Origin: Rhodobacteraceae bacterium HLUCCA12
GTDB taxonomy: Bacteria > Pseudomonadota > Alphaproteobacteria > Rhodobacterales > Rhodobacteraceae
DNA: 64,000 nucleotides
Direction of reading: 5' to 3'
Assembly (NCBI GenBank): GCA_001314715.1
Contig: LJSV01000001.1
Coordinates: forward strand, 343,961 to 407,960
Part shown: in pieces, positions 36,530-45,483 of the stretch
How the letters are laid out: each line of letters begins with the position of its first letter
Position numbering within the stretch: the first letter of the stretch is position 1
Notes under the pieces: model-generated
Seen by the model: the letters and a program-made list of their open reading frames with translations, nothing else
The model's database searches: none
Told to the model about the DNA's origin: nothing
Position numbers and translations under genes: made by a program

Positions 36530-37315
36530 ATGGCGCTTCCCGATTTCAATCTGCGTCAGCTTCTGGAAGCTGGCGTTCACTATGGCCACCAGACCCAGCG
36601 CTGGAACCCGCGCATGGGTCCGTTCATCTATGGCGAACGCAACGGCATTCACATCGTCGATCTGACGCAGACGGTGCCGATGCTGGACGCCGCGCTGAAC
36701 GCCGTGCGCGAGACCGTCGCCAAGGGCGGGCGGGTGCTGTTCGTCGGCACCAAGCGCCAGGCGTCGAAGCCGATCGCCGAGGCGGCCGAGAAATGCGCCC
36801 AGTACTACATGAACCATCGCTGGCTGGGCGGTACGCTGACCAACTGGAAAACCGTCTCGCAGTCGATCCAGCGCCTCAAGCAGATCGACGAGCTGCTGGA
36901 ACGCGGCGCCGAGGGGCTGACCAAAAAGGAACGCCTGCACATGGAGCGCGAGCAGGCCAAGCTGCAAGCCTCGCTGGGCGGTATCCGTGAGATGGGCAGC
37001 CTGCCCGACCTGCTGTTCGTCATCGACGTCAACAAGGAAGATCTGGCGATCCTGGAAGCCAAGAAGCTGGGTATTCCGGTCGTTGCGGTGGTCGATACCA
37101 ATTGCTCGCCCGACGGGGTCGATTTCATCATCCCCGGCAACGATGATGCCGCGCGCGCGATTGCGCTTTACTGCGATCTGGTCAGCCGTGCCGCGCTGGA
37201 CGGCATGTCGGCCCAGCTGGGCGCAGCCGGCGTCGATCTCGGCGCGCTGGAAGAAACCCCGAGCGAAGAGGCCCTGACCGAGGACGCCCCCGCCGAAGAC
37301 ACCGCACAGGCCTGA
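36530..37315 (+). CDS. rpsB: 30S ribosomal protein S2
   Basis: A 261-residue S2 protein of the small subunit. The signatures [19 protein letters not shown] and [12 protein letters not shown] are present, with an acidic alphaproteobacterial C-terminal tail ([16 protein letters not shown]). The ATG at 36530 follows GGAAAGGAA. tsf lies 83 bp downstream, the standard rpsB-tsf pair. Confidence 0.97.
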   Translation: MALPDFNLRQLLEAGVHYGHQTQRWNPRMGPFIYGERNGIHIVDLTQTVPMLDAALNAVRETVAKGGRVLFVGTKRQASKPIAEAAEKCAQYYMNHRWLGGTLTNWKTVSQSIQRLKQIDELLERGAEGLTKKERLHMEREQAKLQASLGGIREMGSLPDLLFVIDVNKEDLAILEAKKLGIPVVAVVDTNCSPDGVDFIIPGNDDAARAIALYCDLVSRAALDGMSAQLGAAGVDLGALEETPSEEALTEDAPAEDTAQA

Positions 37316-37398
37316 GCCCGGCGCGCTGGCCGCGTGTCATTCGAATGTTACCGGGCAAGGCGATCCCTGCCCGCATCCTCAGAAACAGGAGAAACGCC

Positions 37399-38295
37399 AT
37401 GGCGATTACCGCGAGTATGGTGAAGGAACTGCGCGAAGCGACCGGCGCAGGCATGATGGACGCCAAGAAGGCCCTGACCGAAACCGATGGCGACATGAAC
37501 GCCGCCGTGGACTGGCTGCGCACCAAGGGCCTGGCCAAGGCCGCCAAGAAGGCTGACCGCGTCGCCGCCGAAGGGCTGGTGGGCGTCGCCGTCGAGGGCG
37601 GCAAGGGTGTCGCGGTCGAGGTCAATTCGGAAACCGATTTCGTCGCCAAGAATGCCGACTTCCAGGACCTGGTGCGCGCGATCACCCGGACTGCGCTGGG
37701 TGCCGGCGATGTCGAATCGCTGAAGACGGCCGACATGGGCGGCAAGACGGTCGACGAGGCCCTGACCGGCGCCATCGCCACCATCGGCGAGAACATGACC
37801 CTGCGCCGCATGGCCACGATCGAGGGTGACACGGTGGCCGCCTATGTGCACAACGCCGCCGCCGACGGTCTGGGCAAGATCGGTGTTCTGGTCGCGCTGA
37901 AAGGTGCCGACAACGGCATTGGCAAGCAACTGGCCATGCATGTCGCCGCCACCGCGCCGATGTCGCTGTCCGAGGCCGATCTGGACCCCGCGGTCCTGGA
38001 ACGCGAGCGCGAGGTGCAGACGCAAAAGGCGCTGGAAGAGAATGCGACCGCCGCCAAGCCCAAGCCCGACGCCGTGATCCACAACAACATCATCCCCGGC
38101 CGGATGAAGAAGTTCCTGGAAGAAGTCACGTTGCTGGGCCAGAAATTCGTGATCAATCCCGACATCACGGTCGAACAGGCCGCCAAGGACGCCAATGTCG
38201 AGATCGTCGGGTTCCTGCGCATGGCCGTGGGCGAAGGGATCGAGAAAAAGCAGGAAGACTTCGCCGCCGAGGTCGCCAAGACCCTGGCAAGCTGA
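37399..38295 (+). CDS. tsf: Translation elongation factor Ts
   Basis: A 298-residue nucleotide exchange factor for EF-Tu. Family signatures are clear: [20 protein letters not shown] at the N-terminus and [11 protein letters not shown] near residue 76. The ATG at 37399 has CAGGAGAAA ahead; an open extension of 18 codons has no similarity. It is co-transcribed with rpsB and ends at a strong terminator. Confidence 0.97.
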   Translation: MAITASMVKELREATGAGMMDAKKALTETDGDMNAAVDWLRTKGLAKAAKKADRVAAEGLVGVAVEGGKGVAVEVNSETDFVAKNADFQDLVRAITRTALGAGDVESLKTADMGGKTVDEALTGAIATIGENMTLRRMATIEGDTVAAYVHNAAADGLGKIGVLVALKGADNGIGKQLAMHVAATAPMSLSEADLDPAVLEREREVQTQKALEENATAAKPKPDAVIHNNIIPGRMKKFLEEVTLLGQKFVINPDITVEQAAKDANVEIVGFLRMAVGEGIEKKQEDFAAEVAKTLAS

Positions 38296-38323
38296 CGGTC
38301 CCGTCCGCGCTGACGCTTCGCAA

Positions 38324-38352
38324 GGCGGTGCCCCGGCGGCACCGCCTTTTTT
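38324..38352 (+). terminator. Rho-independent terminator of rpsB-tsf
   Basis: A perfect 9-bp stem (GGCGGTGCC, loop CCGGC, GGCACCGCC) followed by six Ts. Confidence 0.92.
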
Positions 38353-38459
38353 CATCCGCAACTTTTTCCGATTGCGCCACAACCCCTCGACAAGGGCACC
38401 TTTTTGCGCCACTTTTTGAACTATTGATCTAAATTCTTTTCAGGGGTTGGGGAAAAAAC

Positions 38460-39302
38460 GTGGAGGATGACCCGAGCGCGATTGCGTATCGGCTTTTGAC
38501 CGATCGTCGCAACCCGGTCGAACCCCCCGATGGGTTGATCGGTTGTCTGGACGCGATCCTGCGCGCGCCCGATATAGAAACCGTCTGGGCGCTTTTGCGC
38601 GGTGCCGTCGAAAGCTATGGATTCGATGGCGTGATCTACGGCTATTCCCCGCATTCGCGCGGTCAGGATCTGGGCCCGCAAGAGGAATTCCTGTTGCTGT
38701 CGACGCTGGACCACGGCTTTCTGAACACGCTCGTCGAACAGCGCTATTACCGCGAAAGCATCACTTTCAACTGGGCATTGCTCAATCCTGGCGTGGCGAG
38801 TTGGTCGATGACCGCCGAGGACGCCAAGATGGATGGCTTCGTCTCGTCCGATGCCGCGCTCCAGTTCTTTGCGCGGTTCGGAATGGAGGCGGGGTGCACC
38901 ATCGGCTTTCCCACCTCCAGCACGCGGGGCTGGGCCGTCATGGCGCTGATCGCCCGTCCGGGGCTGACACAGGACCATGTCGATGAGATCCTTGCGGTTC
39001 ATTCCAAGGCGCTGTTCATTCTGGCCACGGTGGCGCACAGATCGATGACCGCCCTGCCGTATCTGGGCAATGGCCAGACCCTGACCTCGCGCCAGCGCGA
39101 GGTTCTGGAATGGGTGGCCGATGGCAAGACCGTCGCTGATATCGCGCGTATCCTGAACCTGGCTCAGCCCACGGTGGAAAAGCACCTGAAACTGGCGCGC
39201 GAGACGCTGGCGGTCGAGACCACGGCCCATGCCGTGATCAAGGCCGCCTTTCTGAACCAGATGTTCATCCGTTCGTCCTCGGGCATGTTGGAAAACGGCT
39301 GA
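38460..39302 (+). CDS. LuxR-family regulator with autoinducer-binding-like domain
   Basis: A 280-residue regulator. Residues about 30-190 look like the autoinducer-binding domain (ESYGFDGVIYGY, EQRYYRESITFNW, GFPTSSTRGWAVMALI), and the C-terminal GerE helix-turn-helix is clear (LTSRQREVLEWVADGKTVAD, then PTVEKHLKLARETL). No luxI-type synthase is in the window, so it is an orphan (solo). The start is a GTG at 38460 behind a GGGG run. Ligand and targets are unknown. Confidence 0.85.
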   Translation: MEDDPSAIAYRLLTDRRNPVEPPDGLIGCLDAILRAPDIETVWALLRGAVESYGFDGVIYGYSPHSRGQDLGPQEEFLLLSTLDHGFLNTLVEQRYYRESITFNWALLNPGVASWSMTAEDAKMDGFVSSDAALQFFARFGMEAGCTIGFPTSSTRGWAVMALIARPGLTQDHVDEILAVHSKALFILATVAHRSMTALPYLGNGQTLTSRQREVLEWVADGKTVADIARILNLAQPTVEKHLKLARETLAVETTAHAVIKAAFLNQMFIRSSSGMLENG

Positions 39303-39389
39303 ACCGTGACACAATTCTTGTCATTTGTTTCTTAGGGGTATGGATTCACACACTTTCCTTAGCCATGCGCAACGCGTACACGTTTCAAT

Positions 39390-39527
39390 GGGGTGAGTGG
39401 TTCCCGCTCGAACCGCCTTTGGGCTGTTCGACTGCGGGTTGAGTGTCAGTTGTCTGGCGGTGTCCACTTCCCAACCCGGTACCGCCGGAAGAACCGGCAT
39501 GGTCAGCCCGACCGTGCCGGTTTTTTT
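39390..39527 (+). ncRNA. Candidate structured RNA ending in a strong terminator
   Basis: Three hairpins follow one another in the 344-bp gap after luxR: 39407-39443 (CTCGAACCGC with GCGGGTTGAG, one mismatch), 39456-39486 (GGCGGT with ACCGCC), and a terminator at 39492-39527 (AACCGGCA, T, GGTC, loop, GACC, G, TGCCGGTT, then Ts). No ORF on the plus strand explains the terminator. It may be an sRNA or the processed 3' end of the luxR mRNA. Boundaries are estimated at the 5' end. Confidence 0.5.
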
Positions 39528-39582
39528 GTATTTCACCACGCGCGAACGCCAGCATCGTCCCGTAGCCCGGCTCCGGCATGCG

Positions 39583-39615
39583 AAACCCCGCCCAGCTTGT
39601 CATGGCCGGACGGGG
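39583..39615 (-). terminator. Weak terminator behind sulP
   Basis: On the minus strand CCCCGTCC pairs with GGGCGGGG (one G-U) and is followed by TTTCG, downstream of the SulP stop. Confidence 0.45.
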
Positions 39616-39646
39616 CAGGGGCGCGCCCTTTTTCGTTCGCGGGTGA

Positions 39647-41404
39647 TCAGGCGCCGGGTTTGCGCACCTCGTGGCGCGGACGCGCCAGCGTGTCGCGGGT
39701 CAGGGTGGGTGCCAAGGCCTCCATCGCGTCAAGCTGGGTCAGGTAAAGCCCATCCAGATGATCCAGAAAGTCCGAGCGCCGTAACCGGTCCATCACCGGG
39801 CCCTTGACCTCGGACAGGTGCAACGTGACGCCGGCATCGCGCAGCTTGGCCTGGATCATTTCCAGGCTTTCAAGGGCCGATGTATCGACCTCGTTCACGG
39901 CCGAGAACATCAGCACCAGATGCTTGAGGGCGGGGTTCTCGGTGATCTTCTGCTGCACCAGCTCTTCCAGGTAGCGGGCATTGGGGAAATAAAGGCTTTC
40001 ATCCACCCGCAAGGTGACGACCTCGGGCGCGGTGACGACCTCATAGCGGTCGACATTGCGGAAATGCCCGGTCCCCGGAACCTGGCCGACTTCGGCCACA
40101 TGCGGGCGCGACGTGCGATAGAGATGCAGCACGATCGACAGCCCGACACCCGCGGCCAGTCCCTGCTCGACGCCCATGACAAGCGTAAAGGCCATGGTCG
40201 CCGCCATCGCCGCACCATCGGCCTTGCTGTAGGTCCAGGCACGGGGCAGGGCGCCGAAATCCAGCAGCGACAGGACCGCCACGATGATGATCGCGGCCAG
40301 CGTCGCATTGGGCAGGAAATACAGCAATGGCGTCAACGCCAGCAGCGCGGCCCCGATCATCAGCGCGGTCATCGCCCCGGCAAGTTTGGTGCGCGCCCCG
40401 GCATCATAGTTGACGATCGAACGCGACAGGCCGCCCGTGACCGGCATCGCCTGCGACAGACCGGCCCCCAGGTTGGCCGCACCCAGCGCGATTAGTTCGC
40501 GGTCAGGGCTGACGCGTTGGCGGCGCTTGGCGGCCAGGGTTTGTGCGATGGAAATCGATTCCACATATCCGACCAGGGCGATCAAAGCGGATGGCACCAG
40601 CAGATAGGTGATCAGATCCATGTCGAAGGCCGGCAACGCCAGCGGCGGCAGCCCGCGCGGGATGTCGCCCACGATCCGCAGGCCCTGCGCGTCCAGCCCC
40701 AGGATCCACGTCGCCAGCGTCGAGGCAAGCACGGCAAGGAACAGACCGCCCTTTGCCAGCAGCGCCGCCGTCGGGGCGGCAAGGCCCAGCGACCGAAGCG
40801 CGGGCGCGAGGCCCTTGCGCGACCAGATCAGGAAGGCCAGCACCAGCGCCGAGATCAGCACGGTCGGCCAGTGAATGCCGCCGATATTCTCGATGATCGA
40901 GGGGATCACCTCGGGCAGGGTCTTGCCGCTGGTCTGGATGCCCAGAAGATGCCGGATCTGGCTGGCGGCGATCAGGATGCCGGCGGCGGTGATGAAGCCC
41001 GAAATCACCGGGTGGCTGAGAAAGTTCGCAACGAACCCCAGCCGCAACAGGCCCATCGCCAGCATCAGCGCGCCCGAGATCATGGCAATCCACAAGGCCG
41101 CAAGCTGATAGCCGGGGGTTCCGATCTCGGCGATCGAACCGGCGGTGGCGGCGGTCATCAAGGCGACCACGGCAACCGGACCCACCGCCAGGGCCGAGGA
41201 TGAACCCAGGGCCGCGTAGATCAGTAGCGGAATGATCGACCCATACAGCCCGGCCTGGGGCGGCAGGCCGGCCAGCATGGCATAGGCCATGCCTTGCGGG
41301 ATCAGCATGACCGTGACCACCAGCGCGGCAATCAGGTCGGCCGAGAGGTTTTCACGAGAATAGCTGCGGCCCCAATCCCGCAGGGGCAAACGAAGGACTG
41401 ACAT
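39647..41404 (-). CDS. SulP-family anion transporter with STAS domain
   Basis: A 585-residue transporter of the SulP/SLC26 family: about 10-14 hydrophobic segments including the signature region LVVTVMLIPQGMAYAMLAGL and AVGPVAVVALM, then a C-terminal STAS domain (VDESLYFPNARYLEELV, MFSAVNEVDTSALESL). It carries sulfate, bicarbonate or related anions; the substrate cannot be told from sequence. Its promoter overlaps an inverted repeat at 41464-41478. Confidence 0.92.
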   Translation of the reverse strand: MSVLRLPLRDWGRSYSRENLSADLIAALVVTVMLIPQGMAYAMLAGLPPQAGLYGSIIPLLIYAALGSSSALAVGPVAVVALMTAATAGSIAEIGTPGYQLAALWIAMISGALMLAMGLLRLGFVANFLSHPVISGFITAAGILIAASQIRHLLGIQTSGKTLPEVIPSIIENIGGIHWPTVLISALVLAFLIWSRKGLAPALRSLGLAAPTAALLAKGGLFLAVLASTLATWILGLDAQGLRIVGDIPRGLPPLALPAFDMDLITYLLVPSALIALVGYVESISIAQTLAAKRRQRVSPDRELIALGAANLGAGLSQAMPVTGGLSRSIVNYDAGARTKLAGAMTALMIGAALLALTPLLYFLPNATLAAIIIVAVLSLLDFGALPRAWTYSKADGAAMAATMAFTLVMGVEQGLAAGVGLSIVLHLYRTSRPHVAEVGQVPGTGHFRNVDRYEVVTAPEVVTLRVDESLYFPNARYLEELVQQKITENPALKHLVLMFSAVNEVDTSALESLEMIQAKLRDAGVTLHLSEVKGPVMDRLRRSDFLDHLDGLYLTQLDAMEALAPTLTRDTLARPRHEVRKPGA

Positions 41405-41452
41405 GATTATGACCCTTGAACGATGGGCGCGATCGCGCCGGTTTCAGGGATC

Positions 41453-41480
41453 TATATACGTTGGCAATGATATATTGCAA
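41453..41480 (-). promoter_or_regulatory. sulP promoter with overlapping inverted repeat
   Basis: On the minus strand TTGCAA (41480-41475), 16 bases, TATATA (41458-41453). A perfect dyad, GCAAT-N5-ATTGC at 41464-41478, covers the -35 box and spacer, as a repressor operator would. The region is markedly AT-rich compared with its surroundings. Confidence 0.5.
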
Positions 41481-41495
41481 GTATTGAATATGATG

Positions 41496-42200
41496 TCAGG
41501 CCAAGGTGCCGGGCAGGGCGCGCTCGGCCGCAAGTCGAATCGCGCGGATATTGGCACCATAGGGCGCCGGGTCATCGATGGACCCGCCCTTGAACACCGC
41601 CGACCCAGCGACCAGAACATCCGCGCCGACCCGTGTCATCAGCGGCGCGGTCTCGGGGGTGATGCCGCCATCGATCTCGATGTGAATGGGGCGATCGCCG
41701 ATCATGGCACGCAAGCGTTCCACCTTGGCGATCTGGCTGTGAATGAACTTCTGCCCGCCGAAACCGGGATTCACGGTCATGACGCAGACCAGATCGATCA
41801 TGTCCAGCAGGTGTTCCACAGCCTCGATCCCGGTTCCGGGGTTGAGCGCCAGGCCGGCTTTTTTTCCGGTCGCCCGAATGGCTTGCAAGGTGCGGTGGAT
41901 ATGGGGGCCGGCCTCAAGATGTGCGGTGATGATATCGGCGCCGGCATTGGCGAAGGCGTCGATATAGGGATCGACCGGCGCAATCATCAGGTGAACATCC
42001 ATCACCCCGCGGATATGCGGCCGGATCGCCGCGCACATCGCCGGGCCAAAGGTCAGGTTGGGCACGAAATGGCCGTCCATCACATCGACATGCACCCAAT
42101 CGGCGCCCTGATCCTCGACAGCGCAACATTCGGCGCCGAAGCTGGCGAAATCGGCGGATAGGATGGAAGGGGCGATCTTGATCGTGCGGTCGAAGGTCAT
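41496..42200 (-). CDS. rpe: Ribulose-phosphate 3-epimerase
   Basis: A 234-residue TIM-barrel epimerase of the pentose phosphate and Calvin cycles (ribulose-5-P to xylulose-5-P). Family motifs: IAPSILSADFASFG, VHVDVMDGHFVPNLTFGP with the metal-binding Asp, VMTVNPGFGGQKFI, and EIDGGI with the second catalytic Asp. The ATG at 42200 fits the family; the frame is open further upstream without similarity. Confidence 0.95.
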   Translation of the reverse strand: MTFDRTIKIAPSILSADFASFGAECCAVEDQGADWVHVDVMDGHFVPNLTFGPAMCAAIRPHIRGVMDVHLMIAPVDPYIDAFANAGADIITAHLEAGPHIHRTLQAIRATGKKAGLALNPGTGIEAVEHLLDMIDLVCVMTVNPGFGGQKFIHSQIAKVERLRAMIGDRPIHIEIDGGITPETAPLMTRVGADVLVAGSAVFKGGSIDDPAPYGANIRAIRLAAERALPGTLA

Positions 42201-42433
42201 GGCAGGGATCCGGGCGTGGCTAATCCATTGAGGGCGAGGTAAGGTATCGCGTCGCCAAGGTCCACCGGATTCACGAAATGGATATCGTGATGCGGGCAAA
42301 CACAGCATGGTAAATGGCCGGTAATCAGTATTATGTAATATAAATGGATGCCAGATGCGATGATGGAACAAGACTTTCCTGTTATTTTTCCGCTCTCTAA
42401 CCGGCATTGTTGTGATCGGATGCTTCTGTGTTG

Positions 42434-42449
42434 CGCAACGCGCGTTGCG
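42434..42449. promoter_or_regulatory. 16-bp perfect palindrome
   Basis: CGCAACGC followed directly by GCGTTGCG, a perfect uninterrupted dyad immediately upstream of a CtrA-type box and about 105 bp before the hypothetical gene. A regulator site is likely, but its protein is unknown. Confidence 0.4.
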
Positions 42450-42450
42450 G

Positions 42451-42465
42451 TTAAGGCAAAATTAA
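42451..42465. promoter_or_regulatory. CtrA-type binding site
   Basis: TTAA, seven bases, TTAA: an exact match to the consensus for CtrA, the master regulator of flagella, cell cycle and GTA genes in alphaproteobacteria. In high-GC DNA an exact match is not frequent by chance. It lies 89 bp upstream of the gene at 42555. Confidence 0.5.
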
Positions 42466-42554
42466 GCGCTGCGCGCGACGATCCGCCTCGCTATAGCGAC
42501 AAGGCGTGACGCCTTGGTCGCCCCGCAACCAGCAGCCGGATCGACGTCACCGCC

Positions 42555-42941
42555 ATGAATATCACGCTTTCCCAGGCCGACCGCCCGCACTCAGCGCCGC
42601 CATTGCCCGATGCCTTGCGGGGCGCGCGCAGTCTCATGATCGTCGAGGCGCCGGGCGCCCTGGCGCTGGTCGACCAGGACGCGCGCCGCCGCGGCGTCGT
42701 GCTGACACGGTTGTCCAGCCTCAATCCGGCCATGCTGGCCCAGGTGGCGCCCGACGCCGTGATCGGCCCCTTGATCGGCCCCGGATGGGACAGCCTGGAT
42801 CTTGCCATCGCGCTTGAGGAAATGGGCTATCGCCGCAACCTTTTCATCCTCAGTCGGCCGTTGCCGCACCGTGATCTGGTGCTGCGCGAGTTGCGCGCCT
42901 GTTGCCCGAAGCTGGGAATCACCCTCATCGAAACGCAATGA
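42555..42941 (+). CDS. Hypothetical protein, possible degenerate receiver-like domain
   Basis: A 128-residue protein I do not recognise. Alternating hydrophobic stretches (SLMIVEAPGALALVDQDA, RRGVVLTRLSSL, AVIGPLIGP, NLFILSRPLP) give a Rossmann/receiver-like pattern, but no conserved phosphoacceptor acidic cluster is seen. It could be a pseudo-receiver. The upstream CtrA-type box and palindrome suggest regulated expression. It is convergent with the choline sulfatase gene. Confidence 0.6.
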   Translation: MNITLSQADRPHSAPPLPDALRGARSLMIVEAPGALALVDQDARRRGVVLTRLSSLNPAMLAQVAPDAVIGPLIGPGWDSLDLAIALEEMGYRRNLFILSRPLPHRDLVLRELRACCPKLGITLIETQ

Positions 42942-42953
42942 GCGCGGCGCGCC

Positions 42954-44462
42954 CTATTCGCCGCGCGGAAAGCGTTGCGCGTCTTCCAGCACGTTGAGAT
43001 CCATGTGATTGCGCATGTAGCGTTCGGACGCGCGCTGCAAAGGCTGAAAATCCCACGGGTAATAGGCACCGTTGCGCAGCGCCTCATAGACCACCCAGCG
43101 TCGCGCCTGGCTCTCGCGCACCTCGCGGTCATAGGCGTCCAGATCCCAGCGCGCATCGGCCCGCGCCCGCAACCGCGCCAGGACATCGGCGCAATCGCTG
43201 TCTTGTGCGCGGTTGCGGCGCTCTGACGGATCGTCCTCCAGGTTGAACAGCAATTCGGGATCGGCCTGGCATCGGATGTATTTCCACGCACCGTCCACGA
43301 GCGCGACCATCGGCGCGATCGAGGCTTCGGCCGCGTATTCGATGGCGACCGGGCCGCGCGTGCCGGTGCCTTCGATCACCGGCACCAGCGATTCGCCGTC
43401 GGTCCAGGGCGCCACGGCGGACAGATCGATGCCCGCAAGTCCGGCCATGGTCGGCAACAGGTCGATGGTGGAGACCGGCGCGTCATGGCGCTGGCCCGCC
43501 ATGCCCGGCACCGCGATCATCATCGGAACCCGCGATGCGCCCTCGAAGAAGTTCATCTTGAACCACAGGCCGCGCTCGCCCAGCATCTCGCCATGGTCCG
43601 AGACAAAGACCACGACCGCGTCCTGCCGCGTGCCCTCAAGAATCGCCAGCAGGCTTCCGATCTTGTCATCCAGATAGGAAATATTGGAGAAATATCCGCG
43701 CCTTGCGCGGCGTATCTGTTCTTCGGAAATGTCAAAGGCCCGCCAGTCGCTGCTGTCCATGATGCGCCGCGCATGCGGATCCTGATCGTCATAGGCGATG
43801 GGTTCGGGCGGTGCCAGTTGCGCGCAATCCTCATACAGGTCCCAGTATTTGCGCCGGGCCACGAACGGATCATGCGGATGGGTGAAACTGACGGTCAGAC
43901 ACCAGGGACGCGCATCATGCCCGCGCGCCAGATCATAAAGCTTTTGCTCGGCCAGATGCGCGACCTCGTCGTCATATTCCAGCTGGTTCGTGATCTCGGC
44001 CACCCCTGCCCCGGTCACCGACCCCAGGTTGTGATACCACCAGTCGATCCGCTCATCCGGCTTGCGGTAATCCGGGGTCCAGCCGAAATCGGCGGGATAG
44101 ACATCGGTGGTCAGGCGCTGTTCGAACCCGTGCAACTGGTCGGGGCCGACGAAATGCATCTTGCCCGACAGGCAGGTCTGATACCCGGCGCGGCGCAGAT
44201 GATGGGCATAGGTCGGCACGTCCGAGCAGAACTCGGCGGCGTTGTCGTAAACCCGCGTGCGGCGCGGCAACTGCCCCGACATGAAGCTGGCGCGGCCCGG
44301 CGCGCACAACGGGCTGGCGGTGTAGCACCGCGCAAAGCGCTGCGACCGCGCTGCCAGGGCGCGCAAATTGGGCGTGTGCAGAAAGTCGGCCGGGCCGTCA
44401 GGAAACAGCGTCCCGGTCAACTGATCGACCATGATGATGAGGATGTTGGGCGAATCGGTCAT
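42954..44462 (-). CDS. betC: Choline-sulfatase-like sulfatase
   Basis: A 502-residue sulfatase. The modification motif C-x-P-x-R is PLCAPGRASF (Cys53, matured to formylglycine; Arg57), with metal ligands in IMVDQ and VFVSDHGEMLGE. The segment GKMHFVGPDQLHGFEQRLTT is characteristic of BetC, which releases choline from choline-O-sulfate for betaine synthesis. No betA/betB genes are nearby. It is divergent from a phosphodiesterase gene. Confidence 0.82.
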   Translation of the reverse strand: MTDSPNILIIMVDQLTGTLFPDGPADFLHTPNLRALAARSQRFARCYTASPLCAPGRASFMSGQLPRRTRVYDNAAEFCSDVPTYAHHLRRAGYQTCLSGKMHFVGPDQLHGFEQRLTTDVYPADFGWTPDYRKPDERIDWWYHNLGSVTGAGVAEITNQLEYDDEVAHLAEQKLYDLARGHDARPWCLTVSFTHPHDPFVARRKYWDLYEDCAQLAPPEPIAYDDQDPHARRIMDSSDWRAFDISEEQIRRARRGYFSNISYLDDKIGSLLAILEGTRQDAVVVFVSDHGEMLGERGLWFKMNFFEGASRVPMMIAVPGMAGQRHDAPVSTIDLLPTMAGLAGIDLSAVAPWTDGESLVPVIEGTGTRGPVAIEYAAEASIAPMVALVDGAWKYIRCQADPELLFNLEDDPSERRNRAQDSDCADVLARLRARADARWDLDAYDREVRESQARRWVVYEALRNGAYYPWDFQPLQRASERYMRNHMDLNVLEDAQRFPRGE

Positions 44463-44628
44463 GGGTCCTCCTGTCAGGCTGGAGGCAGGGAACCACGCCC
44501 CACCCCTGCCCGGCCAGTCAAAAACGACCTGTAACCGGCCTGAAACGCGCGAAACTTTTCCATTCCCCTCTGGCTTTCGCGCGGCTGCCGATTAAGGTGG
44601 TTCCAAACCCGGAACCGAGGAGCGCCGC

Positions 44629-45465
44629 ATGCCCGCCAAACTGCTGCTGATCATACTCGACGGCGTTCCGCTGGCCAGTTGGCGGCGGTATTTCGGCTGT
44701 CTGGAGGGCTGGGTGCAGTCGGGCGATGCGCGGGTGTGGACGATGCGCGCGGTGCTGCCGTCGATGTCGGGGCCGTGCTATGCCTCGATCCATTCGGGAA
44801 ACCCGCCGCAGGTGCATGGCGTGCTGTCGAACGGCATGATCAAGCGCGTGGATCTGCCCGATGTCTTTTCAGAGGTGCGCAAGGCGGGCGGTGTCACCGG
44901 CGCGGTGGCGCATGCCTGGTGGTCCGAATTCTTCAATCGCGCGCCTTTCGACATCGTGCGCGACATCGAATACGATGAACCCGAAAGCCCCGCGATCAAT
45001 CACGGCCGCTTTCACACGATGACCGGATACGATCACCAGAACCAGGCAACCCCTTGCGATGCCGATCTTTTTGCCACGTTGACCAGCCTGTGCCAACGCT
45101 TCGATCTGAGTTACGGCATGCTGCATACCTGCACGCTGGACAGCATGGGCCACCGCTTCGGCCATGACTGCACGCAGATGGATCACGCCTGCGCGCTGAT
45201 GGATGCCATGCTGGCGGCGTTCCTGCCGCGCTGGCGGGCGATGGGGTATGAGGTGATCGTGACCGCCGATCACGGGCAATCGCTGCGCGGCCACCACGGC
45301 GGCACCGGCGAGGACCAGCGCGATTTCGCGCTTTATTATTTCGGCGATGGCGACGGCCCGGCGCGCGACAGCGTGCTGGATCAACTGGCGCTTGCACCGA
45401 CAATCCTGACCCGGATGGGCGTGGCGGTGCCGGGGACGATGATAGCCGCGCCGTTCCTGCGCTGA
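44629..45465 (+). CDS. Alkaline phosphatase superfamily protein (phosphodiesterase/nucleotide pyrophosphatase type)
   Basis: A 278-residue metal-dependent hydrolase. ILDGVPLASW supplies the first metal ligand, the serine-rich MRAVLPSMSGPCYASIHSG a nucleophile region, DSMGHRFGHD and VTADHGQSLRGHHGG the other metal ligands. The substrate may be a phosphodiester or phosphonate; it cannot be fixed. It shares the superfamily with the divergent sulfatase next door, so the two may serve related scavenging. Confidence 0.75.
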   Translation: MPAKLLLIILDGVPLASWRRYFGCLEGWVQSGDARVWTMRAVLPSMSGPCYASIHSGNPPQVHGVLSNGMIKRVDLPDVFSEVRKAGGVTGAVAHAWWSEFFNRAPFDIVRDIEYDEPESPAINHGRFHTMTGYDHQNQATPCDADLFATLTSLCQRFDLSYGMLHTCTLDSMGHRFGHDCTQMDHACALMDAMLAAFLPRWRAMGYEVIVTADHGQSLRGHHGGTGEDQRDFALYYFGDGDGPARDSVLDQLALAPTILTRMGVAVPGTMIAAPFLR

Positions 45466-45483
45466 CCACCCTGCCCCGGCGCG

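Larger units (their letters stand above)
42201..42554. other. 354-bp gene-free region between rpe and the divergent hypothetical gene
   Basis: It holds an AT-rich stretch (42318-42345), a 16-bp perfect palindrome and a CtrA-type box (listed separately). I see no ORF, RNA gene or terminator in it. Confidence 0.6.

Noticed and set aside
39321..39539. 72-codon minus-strand ORF between luxR and sulP
   Set aside because: It runs through the plus-strand hairpins and terminator and has no ribosome site or similarity.
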